Source: Malus domestica (lineage: Eukaryota > Streptophyta > Magnoliopsida > Rosales > Rosaceae). Taken from it: a DNA stretch of 64,000 bases. The stretch covers positions 873,001 through 937,000 of the forward strand of contig NC_091672.1 in the NCBI RefSeq assembly GCF_042453785.1, in the 5' to 3' direction. The translations under genes and the position numbers were made by a program. This document shows positions 46,032 to 58,478 of the stretch, piece after piece; within the stretch, counting starts at the first letter, position 1; each line of letters starts with the position of its first letter. The notes under the pieces were generated by a model, which saw only the letters and a program-made list of their open reading frames with translations, was not told the DNA's origin and made no database searches.

Positions 46032-46386
46032 TGTGTCACATCCTGGCCCGGGGCAGAACACTTCCCAGGCCCGCTCCACCACCGTAGCACGATATTGTCC
46101 GCTTTGGGCTTAGCATTCCCTCATGGTTTTGTTTTTGAGAACTCACGAGCAACTTCCCAGTGGGTCACCCATCATGGGAGTGTTCTGGCCACCTTCTCGC
46201 TTAACTTCAGAGTTCCTACGGAACCCGAAGCCAGTGAGCTCCCAAAAGGCCTCGTGTTAGGTAGGGATGAGAATATACATTTAAGGATCACTCCCCTCGG
46301 CGATGTGGGATGTTACAATCCACCCCCCTTAGGGGCCCAACGCCCTCGTCGGCACACTTCCGGCTAGGGATTAGCTCTGATACCAA
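46032..46386 (-). mobile_element. Cassandra-type TRIM remnant: complete LTR, PPT, PBS
   Basis: On the minus strand the LTR (46032-46317, 286 bp) starts TGTAACATCCCACATCG and ends GATGTGACACA. Inside it GAACTCTGAAGTTAAGCG and GATGGGTGACCCACTGGGAA correspond to the 3' half of 5S rRNA with its internal promoter, the hallmark of Cassandra. Upstream on the same strand are a purine tract (AAGGGGGGTGGAT) and the primer-binding site TTGGTATCAGAGC (46374-46386) for initiator tRNA-Met. They are separated by only about 40 bp, as expected for this tiny element. The other LTR is missing beyond the primer-binding site. Confidence 0.88.
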
Positions 46387-46400
46387 CTAACACACCTCAT

Positions 46401-46462
46401 CCCGAAGGAGGGCATGCTGGTTACGTCACTCTCACATGACGACCAGCATGCCCTCCTTCGGG
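46401..46462. repeat. Perfect 21-bp-arm hairpin next to the TRIM
   Basis: The left arm (46401-46421, starting CCCGAAGGAGGG) is exactly complementary to 46442-46462, with a 20-nt loop. Imperfect pairing extends outward (ACACCTCAT with ATGTGT). It occupies the place where the missing Cassandra LTR should end. Confidence 0.9.
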
Positions 46463-46465
46463 ACG

Positions 46466-47025
46466 GGATGTGTCTGGTTGCCTTCAATTGAATTTTGCTC
46501 AAAAACTGTGGAAATTTAAATGAAATTTTAAGGAATGTCAAATATTGGTTTAGACGAAATATAAAAATTTATCTGATATTTAACTCATATGTTGGAAATA
46601 TAGACAAAATCTGTCGATTTTAGTCTAAATTTAAGAGATTCTCTAGTTTTTTTACAAAAATATAAGCCGTAACGGAGAAATTTCAAACACTATTTTAATC
46701 TTACGTGTAGCATAAGTAACAATCGTCTTTGGTATTGCCAATAACGTGTTATAATCGAATCTTAATGAATACAATCTTAAGAGTTCTAGGTAGTAGAATT
46801 TTTTCATCATTCTTTTCTTGTAAAAATAGATAAAGTTAATGTAATTTCTTCACACGGGCAACTCATTACAGTTTACTGTTTTAGCTTAGGTCACAAACAT
46901 TTTAATTAGAGACATGGTTTGACTTTAATCTTGTATTCAAACTTAAATATGAAAGATTTGTTACGTTTAGTATTTAGTCTCAACTTACCTTAAGTCAAAT
47001 GATTGAATGTATTAAAAATTCTTTA
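46466..47025. other. Intergenic
   Basis: AT-rich. No gene or clear repeat recognised. Confidence 0.5.
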
Positions 47026-47746
47026 GGTATAAGCAATGGCGGATTCAGGATTTCAAGATCGTGGGGTCCCAACATAAAAGCTCAAAAAAAAAAAAAGAGG
47101 ACTAATTTGGTTTCATATCACTATTTTCTATTGAAGTTGGTTCATTGAATAAATCAAGATTAATCTCAAGGGTATTAAACCAACAAATTCTCCTCAGTAA
47201 CACAACGCAATTAGTGACTCTATAAAGATAAAATTTGTTAATGTAACATACATATTATTAATTGGGAGTTGGGACTAGAGTCTAGGATTCAAAAACTTAT
47301 ATGAATTTGGAAGAAATAAAATTAGGCAGCTAAAGGCGGTGGAACGATAAATGGTGGTGGGGAATAGGATAACTTGGGTTGAAAATTGGAAGGTTGCGAC
47401 GATTGGAGCTGAGAATTCTTAAATATAATTTGGGGATACTGGAAAAGACCAGGGTTCTTGGGCTCTGTGGATAAAACAAAGATATTTTAGTTTTTAAATT
47501 CTTTATAATTACCTAGCTCAAAAATGCTATCGTTTTGGCTAGGTCTTTTAAAACAAAAATTAAAACCTCTTCTTCTTCTTTGTTATAAGCACTACTGCTT
47601 GCACATTCATGGAAGCAACAAGCCTCTCCACTGCACTTGCCCAAATTGTTGGAGGGTCTCGAAGGTTGATCACAAGTGTTTCTTTGGGCTTCCGAATGGT
47701 CCCGAGACCTCCCAGGTCCCTATATGGATCCGTCAGTGGGTATAAG
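47026..47746. mobile_element. Non-autonomous hAT, third copy of the family
   Basis: Element 47034-47738 with ends CAATGGCGGATTC and GGATCCGTCAGTG. Perfect 8-bp duplications GGTATAAG lie at 47026-47033 and 47739-47746. No transposase ORF. Confidence 0.9.
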
Positions 47747-50700
47747 TAAAGAATGATACCATGCCAGTCCCTCTATCCCATTTTTCGACTCACTTCATAA
47801 CTAAAATATAAATGACAAAGTTATATAAATTGGTTAGAAAATAAGCCACAAGTATAAACATGGTAAGCGGTAGAAAACTAAGAAAAAATATAAGAAAATG
47901 AAAACTAATGAAAATGACTTGAAAACTTTGAGTTTTAATGATAATGATAAAATAAAGGGTAAAGTGAATAGTACCAGGATTGACTTTTTAGTGTAAAAAA
48001 TATGGTTTTTCCTTAAAATGAATAGTATCAGAAGTTTTTCATTAAAGTTCCCTATAAGAAATCATTTTGACTGAAGTTTCAGGAAAAGAAGTTGAATTTA
48101 AGTGCGGAAAATTAAGCACACTGCTCTAATATCTAAATGCGTCTAGATTTGCAATACCTGAATTTTAAAACCGACCCACGTCTCTTGTAAACTTTGAGCT
48201 TATTGTAATTAAATATTAACATAGTCCATTAATATGCTAATATGACCAGTCAGATACCACTTTTCCATCTGATCCTATCGTCATGCTTGCAAAAGTTAAT
48301 ATGAAATGACACTAACGCCCATTAGAGCAACAAAATTAACCCTTCTTCTTATTACTTTCTCACTATCTCTCGCCCTAATTACTTTGTCTGCCAATAGCTT
48401 TGACAATCTCAACAAATCACCCTATAAAATCTAACTAATTAATAAATCATCCACCACTACCCCTATATATACTAGCTTGAGCTCCAACCATTGTATCGTA
48501 ATAAATCTTCAATTTTTAACTATTTCCAAATTTCTTGCTCTACTTTCTCTTCCTATTTCTTCAGTTCTCCTCCTACTTCTTCCTCACCTGCATTTCACGT
48601 ATGAGATTTCCTTGTTAGAAACAACGGTTTCAGATATCAATGTCTGGGATCGTTATAAGATTGTGGAATTTTCCAGTAGTTAGAGTCTTGGTGCATCCAT
48701 GCCTCTCAGATCTCTCCAAAAACCTTTGAGTTGACTTGTGTAAGGGCTAGCTATGTTTCCCTGAGGGATTGTCTGAGACCGGTGCCGTGCTCGGTAGTAG
48801 TCTGGCTTCTAGAAGAAAACGGTCGGTAAGAGTCTAAGAGACAACAATTTCGGATATCTGCTCATGCATAATTGTTTACATTCTTTAACGTACCACAGCT
48901 TTCTTTTGCTAAAGTTGTTTTGTGTTGAGTTGAACTAGTAGATTGGATAAGTGCAAGATCATTGGCTAGCTTGGGATAATCTGTGGAGTGGGTTTTCGGG
49001 ACGTCTACGCTTTCGAATCTGGACTTGTTAGCAAAAGAAGAGTGCCGATTACTGCAGTCCCCAACGAGTTTTGAAAGAAAAACATTTTCCCTAGTTCCTC
49101 TTTTTGGCATGCTACTTGGGGATCTTCCCTTTGTAGTTTGTGTTGTTAGAGAAATATTTTGTGAGAGAATTCTTCAGTTGGGAAGCCGAGCATGTCAAAT
49201 TATCACAGAGATAGGCCGAAGGTCCCTTCCAATAATACTGATATTATTCCCATCTTGGTAATTACTACCTGCACAATCCGTCAGGTGTGAAGTTTTATTT
49301 CAAAAGACTCAGTATTAGTTCGAGTGGGGTTAGGATATTTAAAATCTTCTTTTCTCATATATATAGTCGATGTGAGATATTTCAATGTAGACGTAGGAAA
49401 TGGTGTCTCTATTAAGGTTCTGGAATGATAGGTGTTGTGCGCACATAAACACAAATGAATACGAGAACAATTGTGAGTGAAACAAATAACAATAGCAAAA
49501 GATAAAGAAAGGAAATCAAACAAGAACACTAAGATCTATACTAATTTGGCGTTAAAGTTTAAGTTCAGTTTGAAGATGACGTATTAGTGATTTTTCTATG
49601 ATGAAGAGAGCTACAAGGCGGTTCTTTTTCTATGAAACACTTTAACTTTATAAATACATATCTCTAATAAAAGTATTTCTAGGAAAACAAATTATGAGAG
49701 ACTTTTGGTTAATACAAATCAAAATTCAGGTAAAAGGGAAATAAAAGAAAGGAAAAGTGATTAAATATAATCATCATCTACAAGTAAAGTTTTATTTCTT
49801 TGAAAAAAAACAATTAATTAAAGTTTGATTTGGGGATCTGAGATCACATTGCTATACAAATAAAATGTCGGTGACGGTGAGGGAGAAATTAGTTCAGCTT
49901 TGAATTGTATGGCTTCGGCAAATGCGGCCAGATTCAGCTGGGAGGGACCGAATAAGAATAGCGTACATGCACGCACACTAGGTGTCGGTAGTACTTGGAG
50001 TTCTTCTGCCTTTGCCCAATCTCCATCGCAACACGCACATCCAATAAGATTTACAACTTGCATGATTTGGAAATTTAAGGCTGTCTCGTGGTTTTGAGTG
50101 AACTAAAATCAATGCCCACGCTCCTTTTATTTTTGTCAGGGCCAAGTGAAGTTCACGTTTTATCATGTCACATGGAGATCCATCACTGCAGTAGGGCAGT
50201 GGACCGCATGGCCTTGTCTTCGTCCCTCGCGGCCGATGCTTGGGCTCAAATTGCTTGCAGCAGTTGTCGTTTTCCATTTATAGACATTTTCATTTGGATT
50301 CTCCTACTTAAATTATCAACTTGTTGTACTCAGTCCAAACCAACGGTAACATTCACTCATAAGGTTTCTTTGAGTGATTAGGAGTATTAGGTATTTTAGG
50401 TGTTTTAACCGTTAGATTCTTATTTAAAACATCTGGAGCACTCAAGAATTTTTATATATACATATATGTGTGCAGTCCTATAAGGGAAAGAATCCTCTTT
50501 TTTTGTTAAAAAAAAATGGGGATTAGTTGTGGGACCAATTCCACATCGAACTTCACTAATTTGAACAATCTATTTTATTAGTCCTGATTCATAGATCATC
50601 TATGCAAAAAATCAATTCAATATGAAACTATAGTGTTCATCAATTTCTTTGAACTCAATTAGATTCCTCAAATATTTCCGATTTGGCTAATATTTTATAA

Positions 50701-51145
50701 AGATGAACCATGAGGTGCAACTTGAAAATAGACGGTTTAGATCATCGAAGTTCAATGTGGTGTGAGCTCCCACAACTAATCCTTATATAAAAAAAATGGA
50801 AATCCATTTCCTTAAAGAATTCGTATATGTGTGTGTATATATTACAGATTGGGAAGTTTACCTACCCCAAAACCTTAGTTAAAAGAGAGGTATTTTCTTG
50901 CCATTGATTCACCACATGTCAAACTTCTATTATGGTTGCGTAGTTCATCTTTTGAACACTTGACAAAAATTTATTGGATGGGTGATGCTACTAATTATGC
51001 CTATGTTGCAAGAGAGAATCTATCCAGTCAAAGATGATTCCAAGCTCGTCATTGTTGTTGGAGAACAATTTATAAACAAAAATAACAGAAATACACAACT
51101 TGAAATACTTATACTTTATTACTAAAAAATACTTGCAACACAAAA
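47747..51145. other. Long intergenic stretch without a supported gene
   Basis: Contains a common plant repeat fragment at about 47950-48060 (GTGAATAGTACCAGGATTG). A TATA-like CTATATATACT near 48462 precedes a pyrimidine-rich leader-like stretch without a sustained ORF. A GC-richer patch at 49860-50280 is open for up to 100 codons on both strands, and I recognise no product there. I do not call a gene in this stretch. Confidence 0.45.
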
Positions 51146-51164
51146 TGAAATTACACAATAAATA

Positions 51165-51787
51165 CAACAACAACAACAAAGCCTTTTCCCACTAAGTGGG
51201 GTCGGCTATATGAATCCTAGAACGCCATTGCGCTCGGTTTTGTGTCATGTCTTCCGTTAGATCCAAGTACTCTAAGTCTTTTCTTAGGGTCTCTTCCAAA
51301 GTTTTCCTAGGTCTTCCTCTACCCCTTCGGCCCCGGAACCTCTGTTGCGTAGTCACATCTTCGAACCGGAGCGTCAGTAGGCCTTCTTTGCACATGTCCA
51401 AACCACCGTAACCGATTTTCTCTCATCTTTCCTTCAACTTCGGCTACTCCTACTTTACCTCGGATATCCTCATTCACAATCTTCTCCTTTCTCGTGTGCC
51501 CACACATCCCACGAATCATCCCACAAAGCATCCTTATCTCCGCTACACTCATTTTGTGTACGTGTTGATGCTTCACCGCCTAACATTCTGTGCCATACAA
51601 CATCGCTGGCCTTATTGCCGTCCTATAAAATTTTCCCTTGAGCTTCAGTGACCTACGACAATCACACAACACGCCGGATGCACTCTTACACTTCATCCAT
51701 CCAGCTTGTATTCTATGGTTGAGATCTCCATCTAATTCTCCGTTCTCTTGCAAGATAGATCCTAGGTAGCGAAAACGGTCGCTTTTT
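51165..51787 (-). pseudogene. LINE 3' end fragment with TTG tail
   Basis: Encodes the C-terminal LINE region in pieces ([58 protein letters not shown]), ending IHIADPT and the repeat tail. It has frame breaks and a small insertion ([11 protein letters not shown]). It keeps the base that the main copy lost near 55450. Confidence 0.85.
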
Positions 51788-52025
51788 GTGATCGTCGCTA
51801 GATTGCTCCGGTCATTAGTGTGGATAAGTATATAAATGGATAGAGATAGGAAAGCAAACACCAGATGTACGTGGTTCACCCATATTGGCTACGTCCACGA
51901 AATAGAGGAGTTCTCATTAATTGTGAAGGGTTTACACAAGTACATAGGTTCAAGCTCTCTTTTAGTGAGTACAAGTGAATGATTTAGTACAAATGACATT
52001 AGGAAATATTGTGGGAGAATGATCT
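51787..52025 (-). repeat. LTR fragment related to the solo LTR at 62831
   Basis: The reverse complement matches 63110-63345, including GTACTTGTGTAAACCCTTCA and AATTAATGAGAACTCCTCTA. Both LTR ends are missing. Confidence 0.85.
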
Positions 52026-54287
52026 CGTAATCACGAAACTTCTAAGTTCCGGAGTGTGGTATCGTCTTGACTTGCCTTATCTGTCTCGTAGGTAGATGTG
52101 GCATCTTCTCTGGAAGTACTCTTCCTCCATCCAGGGGTGGTATCTTTAACTGGTGGAGATGCACAAGGTAATGTATCAATTTCACTTGAAGCTTACTTGT
52201 AGTTTCGGGCTTGGTCAAGCGCGATACAAACCATGTAGTAGGAGTCCTCCAAGTCGCCGAGCTAGGGGATCTGCTGAAAGAGGTGACAGACAAGGTAAGC
52301 AATCAGAGCTCCAAGCAATCAGTCCCAGATCAGAACTTTGATTTCGAGTTCCGGCTGATTGTTCACATTCTCCCTATCTTGCAGGCAGCATGAAGGATAA
52401 AGAGAAGAAAAATGAGAAGAGATGATATGGGATATTTTTGCTTTTGAAGAAGTAACTTTCCACAGGCTTATTCTTGAACTGGGCTGGAGGGTTTTCTGGT
52501 TTCCTCCAGAGTATAAGGCCGACTGAAGAATTTGAGGGTCAAAACAAGTCCATCAAATCTATAGTACGTTCGACCCTGCTGATATGGGATACTTTTGCTT
52601 TTGATAGAGTAGTGGATGTATCAGCACGTGTGCTGTTACGCTTGTCTCCACATGCTTCCTTGTATCCTTCTCACTTGCCCTATATGTTCCTCAGGCAGAT
52701 GCGGTATCTTCCCTGGAAGCATAAGATGTTGAAGATGAGTACTCGAAAGCAATGCCAGGTAAGTAATCAAGTAAGGGGTTCCAGGCAGTCAGTTCCTGAC
52801 TGGAAGCTTGATTCCAAGTGCTGACTGATTGCTCTCTTTCTCCTTGTCTTGTAGGTAAGAACAAGGCCAAAGGAAAAGACAGGGAAAAAACATGATATGG
52901 GATACTCTTGCTTTTAACCCTGATGATATGAGATATTCTTGCTCTAGTATAGCTTGTTTGCAGAGGTATTATCGGGGGGAAAGAAAGCTGAATATTTCGA
53001 AAGGCTTCTTTGGGAGTGCCCTCTCAGATATGAGGAAGGGTTGAGCATTTTTGCAAGTCTGCCTGTCTGTTGGGGATGGAGGTCAACATATATAGGAGTC
53101 TCCCTAACAACAAGTAGTAATGCTATTCCTTTACCCTGCTTGGTCATAACACGATAGTGGAAGCTGCCAGCTTCACATGTTTTAACTTTGTCAGAGCACT
53201 TTGAAAAAGTGGTCTATGGTATCTGGAAAGCTGATGTTGCGTGTAAAGATTACAGACAAGCTTTATCCAAGGAGATCCGGCTCTTGAAGTTGGGAAAGTG
53301 GTGCCTCTTCGGTTTTCGAACAAGCAATCCAGTCGGAGATCTGGCTCTCGAGATTCGGAGAACGATGCCTTTTCGATTTTTGAGAAAGCCATCCTGCTAG
53401 GGGTCTGACTCTCGAGATTCGGAGAGTGGTGTCTCTTCGATTTTTGAGAAAGTAATCATGTTGGGAGTCTGGCTCTCGAGATTCGGAGGGCGGTGCCTCT
53501 TCGATTTTGGAGCAAGCAATCTTGTTGGGAGTGTTTTCTCGAATGTGAGAAAAGGTTGGGCATGTTTGCTAGTCTATCTTGCCACGAAGCACAGAGGTTG
53601 ACACACAGGGACTTTCCAATTATCCAGCAGTGGTACTGTTCCTTTACCCTTGTGGGTAATAATATGGTAGCTAGACCTTCAAAATTTATGTGTCTAAACT
53701 TTGTTAGTGCTGTTTCTTTGCTATTCTTTTACCCTTCTTGGTCAGAGCGGTGTAGTGGGAGCTGCAAGCTTCACGTGTCTCAACTTTGTCAGAGAACTTT
53801 GGCAAAGTTATCTGTGGTACCCATGAGCTAATGTTGCGTGTGGGAAGTGGGTGATTGAACAGTAAGATTCATGTGCTTTCTACTTCACCAGAAATCTTCG
53901 ACATAATGCCCATAATTTCCGCAAAGCTGACAGGTGCTGACAAGGCTGGAAAAGTAGGTGCCTCTTCGATTTCTGAGATCGGCCCTCGTGGTCTCTGAGC
54001 AGCCTAGCTTTTGAGAAAGCAAGCGCCTCTTCGATTTCTGAGATCGGCCTTCGTGGTCTTTGAGCAGCCCAACTTTTGAGAAAGCAAACGTCTCGTGGTC
54101 TCTGAGCAGCCCAGCTTTTGAGAAAGCAAACGCCTCTTCGATTTCTGAAGCTTCGTCGAGTGCAGATTTTTATAGAGGCTGGCATTAAGTTCCAAAGCAC
54201 ACTTGAATCTCCACCAGTAGAAGCTCCATTCTTGCACTTCTAAGATCTTGATTTGTTCGACCTCTTCTCTCTTCAACACCTTTGAAA
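52026..54287. repeat. Non-coding internal module, second copy
   Basis: Blocks shared in order with 6360-8300: TTCTTGAACTGGGCTGGAGG, TTGTCTCCACATGCT and CAGGCAGATG. Three or four units of about 66-72 bp (CTCTCGAGATTCGGAG) lie at 53275-53540. Three units around GCCTCTTCGATTTCTGA lie at 53957-54150. No gene. Confidence 0.7.
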
Positions 54288-54962
54288 ATGTCTGGCCCCT
54301 CCGACCGTCGTTTTGACTTGAACCTTGTTGAAGAGGCAGCCACGCATTCTCCAGACACCATATGGCGCCCATCCTTCGTCTTCCCTACTGGTCCTCTTAC
54401 TGTTGGGGATTCCGTGATGAAGAATGATATGACCGCTGCGGTAGTGGCCAGGAACCTTCTCACTCCCAAAGATAACAGACTACTTTCCAAACGGTCTGAT
54501 GAGTTGGCTGTTAAGGATTATCTGGCTCTCAGTGTTCAGTGTGCATGTTCTGTGTCTAACATGGCCCAACGCCTATTTGCTCGAACCCGCCAAGTTGAAT
54601 CATTGGCGGCTGAAGTGATGAGTCTCAAACAGGAGATTAGAGGGTTCAAGCATGAGAATAAACAGTTGCACCGGCTCGCACATGACTATGCTACAAACAT
54701 GAAGAGGAAGCTTGACCAGATGAAGGAATCTGATGGTCAGGTTTTACTTGATCATCAGAGATTTGTGGGTTTGTTCCAAAGGCATTTATTGCCTTCGTCT
54801 TCTGGGGCTGTACCGCGTAATGAAGCTCCAAATGATCAACCTCTGCTGCCTCCTCCTTCTAGGGTTCTGTCCAGTACTGAGGCTCCAAATGATCCCCCTC
54901 CAGTGCCTGCTCTTTCTGGGGCTCTACCGACTGCTGAGACTTCTCCTAAGCAACCTTTGTGA
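54288..54962 (+). CDS. Antisense accessory ORF, coiled-coil protein (copy 2)
   Basis: 224 codons from the ATG at 54288 (MSGPSDRRFDLNLVEEAA) to the stop at 54962. It is colinear with 8301-8969 along its whole length, with only small gaps in the C-terminal tail. The central charged region (ARTRQVESLAAEVMSLKQEI and HENKQLHRLAHDYATNMKRK) is nearly invariant between copies. The Pro-rich C-terminus (APNDPPPVPALSGALP) differs most. About 100 bp of shared leader lies before the ATG (ACCTCTTCT-CTTCAACACC). No recognised domain and no partner gene. The element around it is decayed and lies inside a LINE, so the open frame is notable. Confidence 0.6.
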   Translation: MSGPSDRRFDLNLVEEAATHSPDTIWRPSFVFPTGPLTVGDSVMKNDMTAAVVARNLLTPKDNRLLSKRSDELAVKDYLALSVQCACSVSNMAQRLFARTRQVESLAAEVMSLKQEIRGFKHENKQLHRLAHDYATNMKRKLDQMKESDGQVLLDHQRFVGLFQRHLLPSSSGAVPRNEAPNDQPLLPPPSRVLSSTEAPNDPPPVPALSGALPTAETSPKQPL

Positions 54963-55205
54963 AGGCTCCCTCTTGTTTGTTTATTTTGACTCATGTATAT
55001 GTACATATTTATGACTTATCGGGGATATCAATAAATAGCTTTCCTTCATTTCAACGTATTGTGTTGAATACACCAAAGCCTTCTTCGCTAAGTTCTCTGA
55101 ATTTTCTTTTGTTGAAGCTTTGTGAGTGGAGCATGTAGGTTGAGGTAGTATTCCCTTAATTTCCCGAGTGAGGAAAACTTCTCAGTTGGAGACTTGGAAA
55201 ATCCA

Positions 55206-58200
55206 AGTCACTGAGTGGGATCGGCTATATGAATCTTTGAACGCCATTGTGCTCGGTCCTGTGTCATGTCATCCGTTAGATCCAAGTACTCTAAGTCTTT
55301 TCTTAGAGTCTCTTCCAAAGTTTTCCTAGGTCTTCCTCTACCCCTTCGGCCCTGAACCTCTGTCCCATAGTCGCATCTTCTAATCAGAGCGTCAGTAGGC
55401 CTTCTTTGCACATGTCCAAACCACCGTAACCGATTTTCTCTCATCTTTCATTCAATTCGGCTACTCCTACTTTACCCCGGATATCCTCATTCCTAATCTT
55501 ATCCTTTCTTGTGTGCCCACACATCCAACGAAGCATCCTCATCTCCGCTACACCCATTTTGTGTACGTGTTGATGCTTCACCGCCCAACATTCTGTGCCA
55601 TACAGCATCGCCGACCTTATTGCCGTCCTATAAAATTTTCCCTTGAGCTTCAGTGGCATACGGCGGTCACACAACACGCCGGATGCACTCTTCCACTTCA
55701 TCCATCCAGCTTGTATTCTATGGTTGAGATCTCCATCTAATTCTCCGTTCTTTTGCAAGATAAATCCTAGGTAACGAAAACGATCGCTCTTTGGTATTTC
55801 TTGATCTCCGATCCTCACCCCTAACTCGTTTTGGCCTCCATTTGCACTGAACTTGCACTCCATATATTCTGTCTTTGATCGGCTTAGGCGAAGACCTTTA
55901 GATTCCAACACTTCTCTCCAAAGGTTAAGCTTTGCATTTACCCCTTCCTGAGTTTCATCTATCAACACTATATCGTCTGCGAAAAGCATACACCAAGGAA
56001 TATCATCTTGAATATGTCCTGTTAACTCATCCATTACCAACGCAAAAAGGTAAGGACTTAAGGATGAGCCTTGATGTAATCCTACAGTTATGGGAAAGCT
56101 TTCGGTTTGTCCTTCATGAGTTCTTACGGCAGTCTTTGCTCCTTCATACATATCCTTTATAGCTTGGATATATGCTACTCGTACTCCTTTCTTCTCTAAA
56201 ATCCTCCAAAGAATGTCTCTTGGGACCCTATCATACGCTTTTTCCAAATCTATAAAGACCATGTGTAAATCCTTTTTCCCATCTCTATATCTTTCCATCA
56301 ATCTTCGTAAGAGATAGATTGACTCCATGGTTGAGCGCCCTGGCATGAACCCGAATTGGTTGTCCGAAACCCTTGTCTCTTGCCTCAATCTATGCTCAAT
56401 GACTCTCTCCCAGAGCTTCATTGTATGACTCATTAGCTTAATACCCCTATAGTTCATGCAATTTTGTACGTCGCCCTTATTCTTGTAGATAGGCACCAAA
56501 GTGCTCGTTCGCCACTCATTTGGCATCTTCTTCGTTTTCAAAATCCTATTGAAAAGGTTAGTGAGCCATGTTATACCTGTCTCTCCCAAAACTTTCCACA
56601 CTTCGATTGGTATATCGTCTGGGCCTACTGCTTTTCTATGCTTCATCTTCTTCAAAGCTACAACCACTTCTTCCTTCCGGATTCGACGATAAAAAGAGTA
56701 GTTTCTACACTCTTCTGAGTTACTCAACTCCCCTAAAGAAGCACTACTTTCATGTCCTTCATTGAAAAGATTATGAAAATAACCTCTCCATCTATCTTTA
56801 ACCGCGTTCTCTGTAGCAAGAACCTTTCCATCCTCATCCTTGATGCACCTCACTTGGTTTAGGTCCCTTGTCTTCTTTTCCCTTGCTCTAGCTAGTTTAT
56901 AGATATCCAACTCTCCTTCTTTGGTATCTAGTCGCTTATACATATCGTCATAAGCCGCTAACTTAGCTTCTCTCACAGCTTTCTTCGCCTCTTGCTTCGC
57001 TTTTCTATACCTTTCACCATTTTCATCGGTCCTATCCTTGTATAAGGCTTTACAACATTCCTTCTTAGCCTTCACCTTTGTTTGTACCTCCTCGTTCCAC
57101 CACCAAGATTCCTTTTGGTGTGGGGCAAAGCCCTTGGACTCTCCTAACACCTCTTTTGCTACTTTTCGGATACAACTAGCCATGGAATCCCACATTTGGC
57201 TAGCTTCCCCCTCTCTATCCCACACACACTGGGTGATTACTTTCTCTTTGAAAATGACTTGTTTTTCTTCTTTTAGATTCCACCATCTAGTCCTTGGGCA
57301 CTTCCAAGTCTTGTTCTTTTTTCTCACTCTTTTGATATGTACATCCATCACCAACAAGCGATGTTGATTAGCCACGCTCTCTCCTGGTATAACTTTGCAA
57401 TCCTTACAAGTTATACGATCCCCTTTCCTCATTAGAAGAAAATCTATTTGTGTTTTTGACGACCCACTCTTGTAGGTGATCACATGTTCTTCTCTCTTCT
57501 TAAAGAAGGTGTTGGCTAAGAAGAGATCATATGCCATTGCAAAATCCAAGATAGCTTCCCCATCCTCGTTTCTCTCCCCAAAACCATGACCACTATGAAA
57601 ACCTCCATAGTTGCCTGTCTCCCTGCCCACGTGTCCATTTAAATCTCCTCCTATAAATAACTTCTCCGTCTGAACAATTCCTTGCACCAAGTCTCCAAGG
57701 TCTTCCCAAAATTTCTCCTTCGAACTCATATCCAACCCTACTTGAGGTGCGTACGCACTAATCACATTGATAAGTTCTTGTCCTATTACAATCTTGATTG
57801 CCATGATTCTATCTCCTACCCTCTTGACATCTACAACATCTTGTGTCAAGGTCTTGTCCACGATGATGCCCACACCGTTTCTCCTTCTATTTGTGCCCGA
57901 GTACCAAAGTTTAAACCCTGAGTTTTCTAGATCCTTTGCCTTAAGACCAACCCACTTAGTTTCTTGTAGGCACATAATATTTATCCTTCTCCTCACCATA
58001 ACTTCCACTACTTCCATAGATTTTCCCGTTAAGGTTCCTATATTCCACGTTCCTAAACGCATTCTACTCTTCTGAACTCTACCCTTCTGTCCTAGCTTCT
58101 TCACCCTCCCCCGTCCAATGGAATCAAAGTACTTCTTTTGTGTGTCCCGTGTAAAGTTGATAGGTGCATATGCGCCCAAACAACTTTGAGTGGAGTCGTT

Positions 58201-58478
58201 CGAAAAGAAGTTTCTATGGCCCCCTTGCTCATTTAACACTGCATCCGGGTGCCTATGGAGATACAGCGACCCTTGCTCACTTATCACTGTGCTCGGGCCA
58301 CACAGCGCGCCACTTACGGGTGACGCCCTAGCTTTAGCGCGATTTCGTTCTGAATTCATTTTCATAAGGATTCGACGTAACTGTGGAGTGCCGGCTGTCG
58401 ACTACCTGACGCCCTCCCCCTCCTCCTTTACCCGGGCTTGGGACCGGCCATGTAAGATAAACTTACATAGGCAGAGTT
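55206..58478 (-). mobile_element. LINE body with near-complete endonuclease/reverse transcriptase ORF
   Basis: The GC-rich 5' leader, the main ORF and the C-terminal coding part are present. The last 25 or so bases and the TTG tail are missing at 55206. Confidence 0.88.
55208..58365 (-). pseudogene. LINE ORF2-type protein: APE endonuclease and reverse transcriptase, one frameshift
   Basis: 974 codons are open from 58365 to 55441. The apurinic-type endonuclease covers residues about 104-341: TWNIGTL, CLQETKW with catalytic Glu, GGDLNGHVG, and the terminal [11 protein letters not shown]. The reverse transcriptase covers about 615-870: [34 protein letters not shown], and the catalytic FADD at 795-798. 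A single lost base near 55450 ends the frame at GVAELNER. The remaining 75 or so residues ([15 protein letters not shown] to IHIADPTQ) follow intact in another frame at 55208-55444. FADD rather than YADD is common among plant and RTE-like LINEs. No separate ORF1 is seen. Confidence 0.92.

Noticed and set aside
46150..46216. 5S rRNA gene
   Set aside because: Only the 3' half of 5S is recognisable, with changes; it lies inside a Cassandra LTR.
48477..48683. 68-codon ORF after a TATA-like box
   Set aside because: Short, no conserved features, frame ends soon; not enough to call a gene.
49978..50277. Overlapping ORFs of about 100 codons on both strands
   Set aside because: No recognised domain, no splice signals I could chain, and similar openness on both strands.
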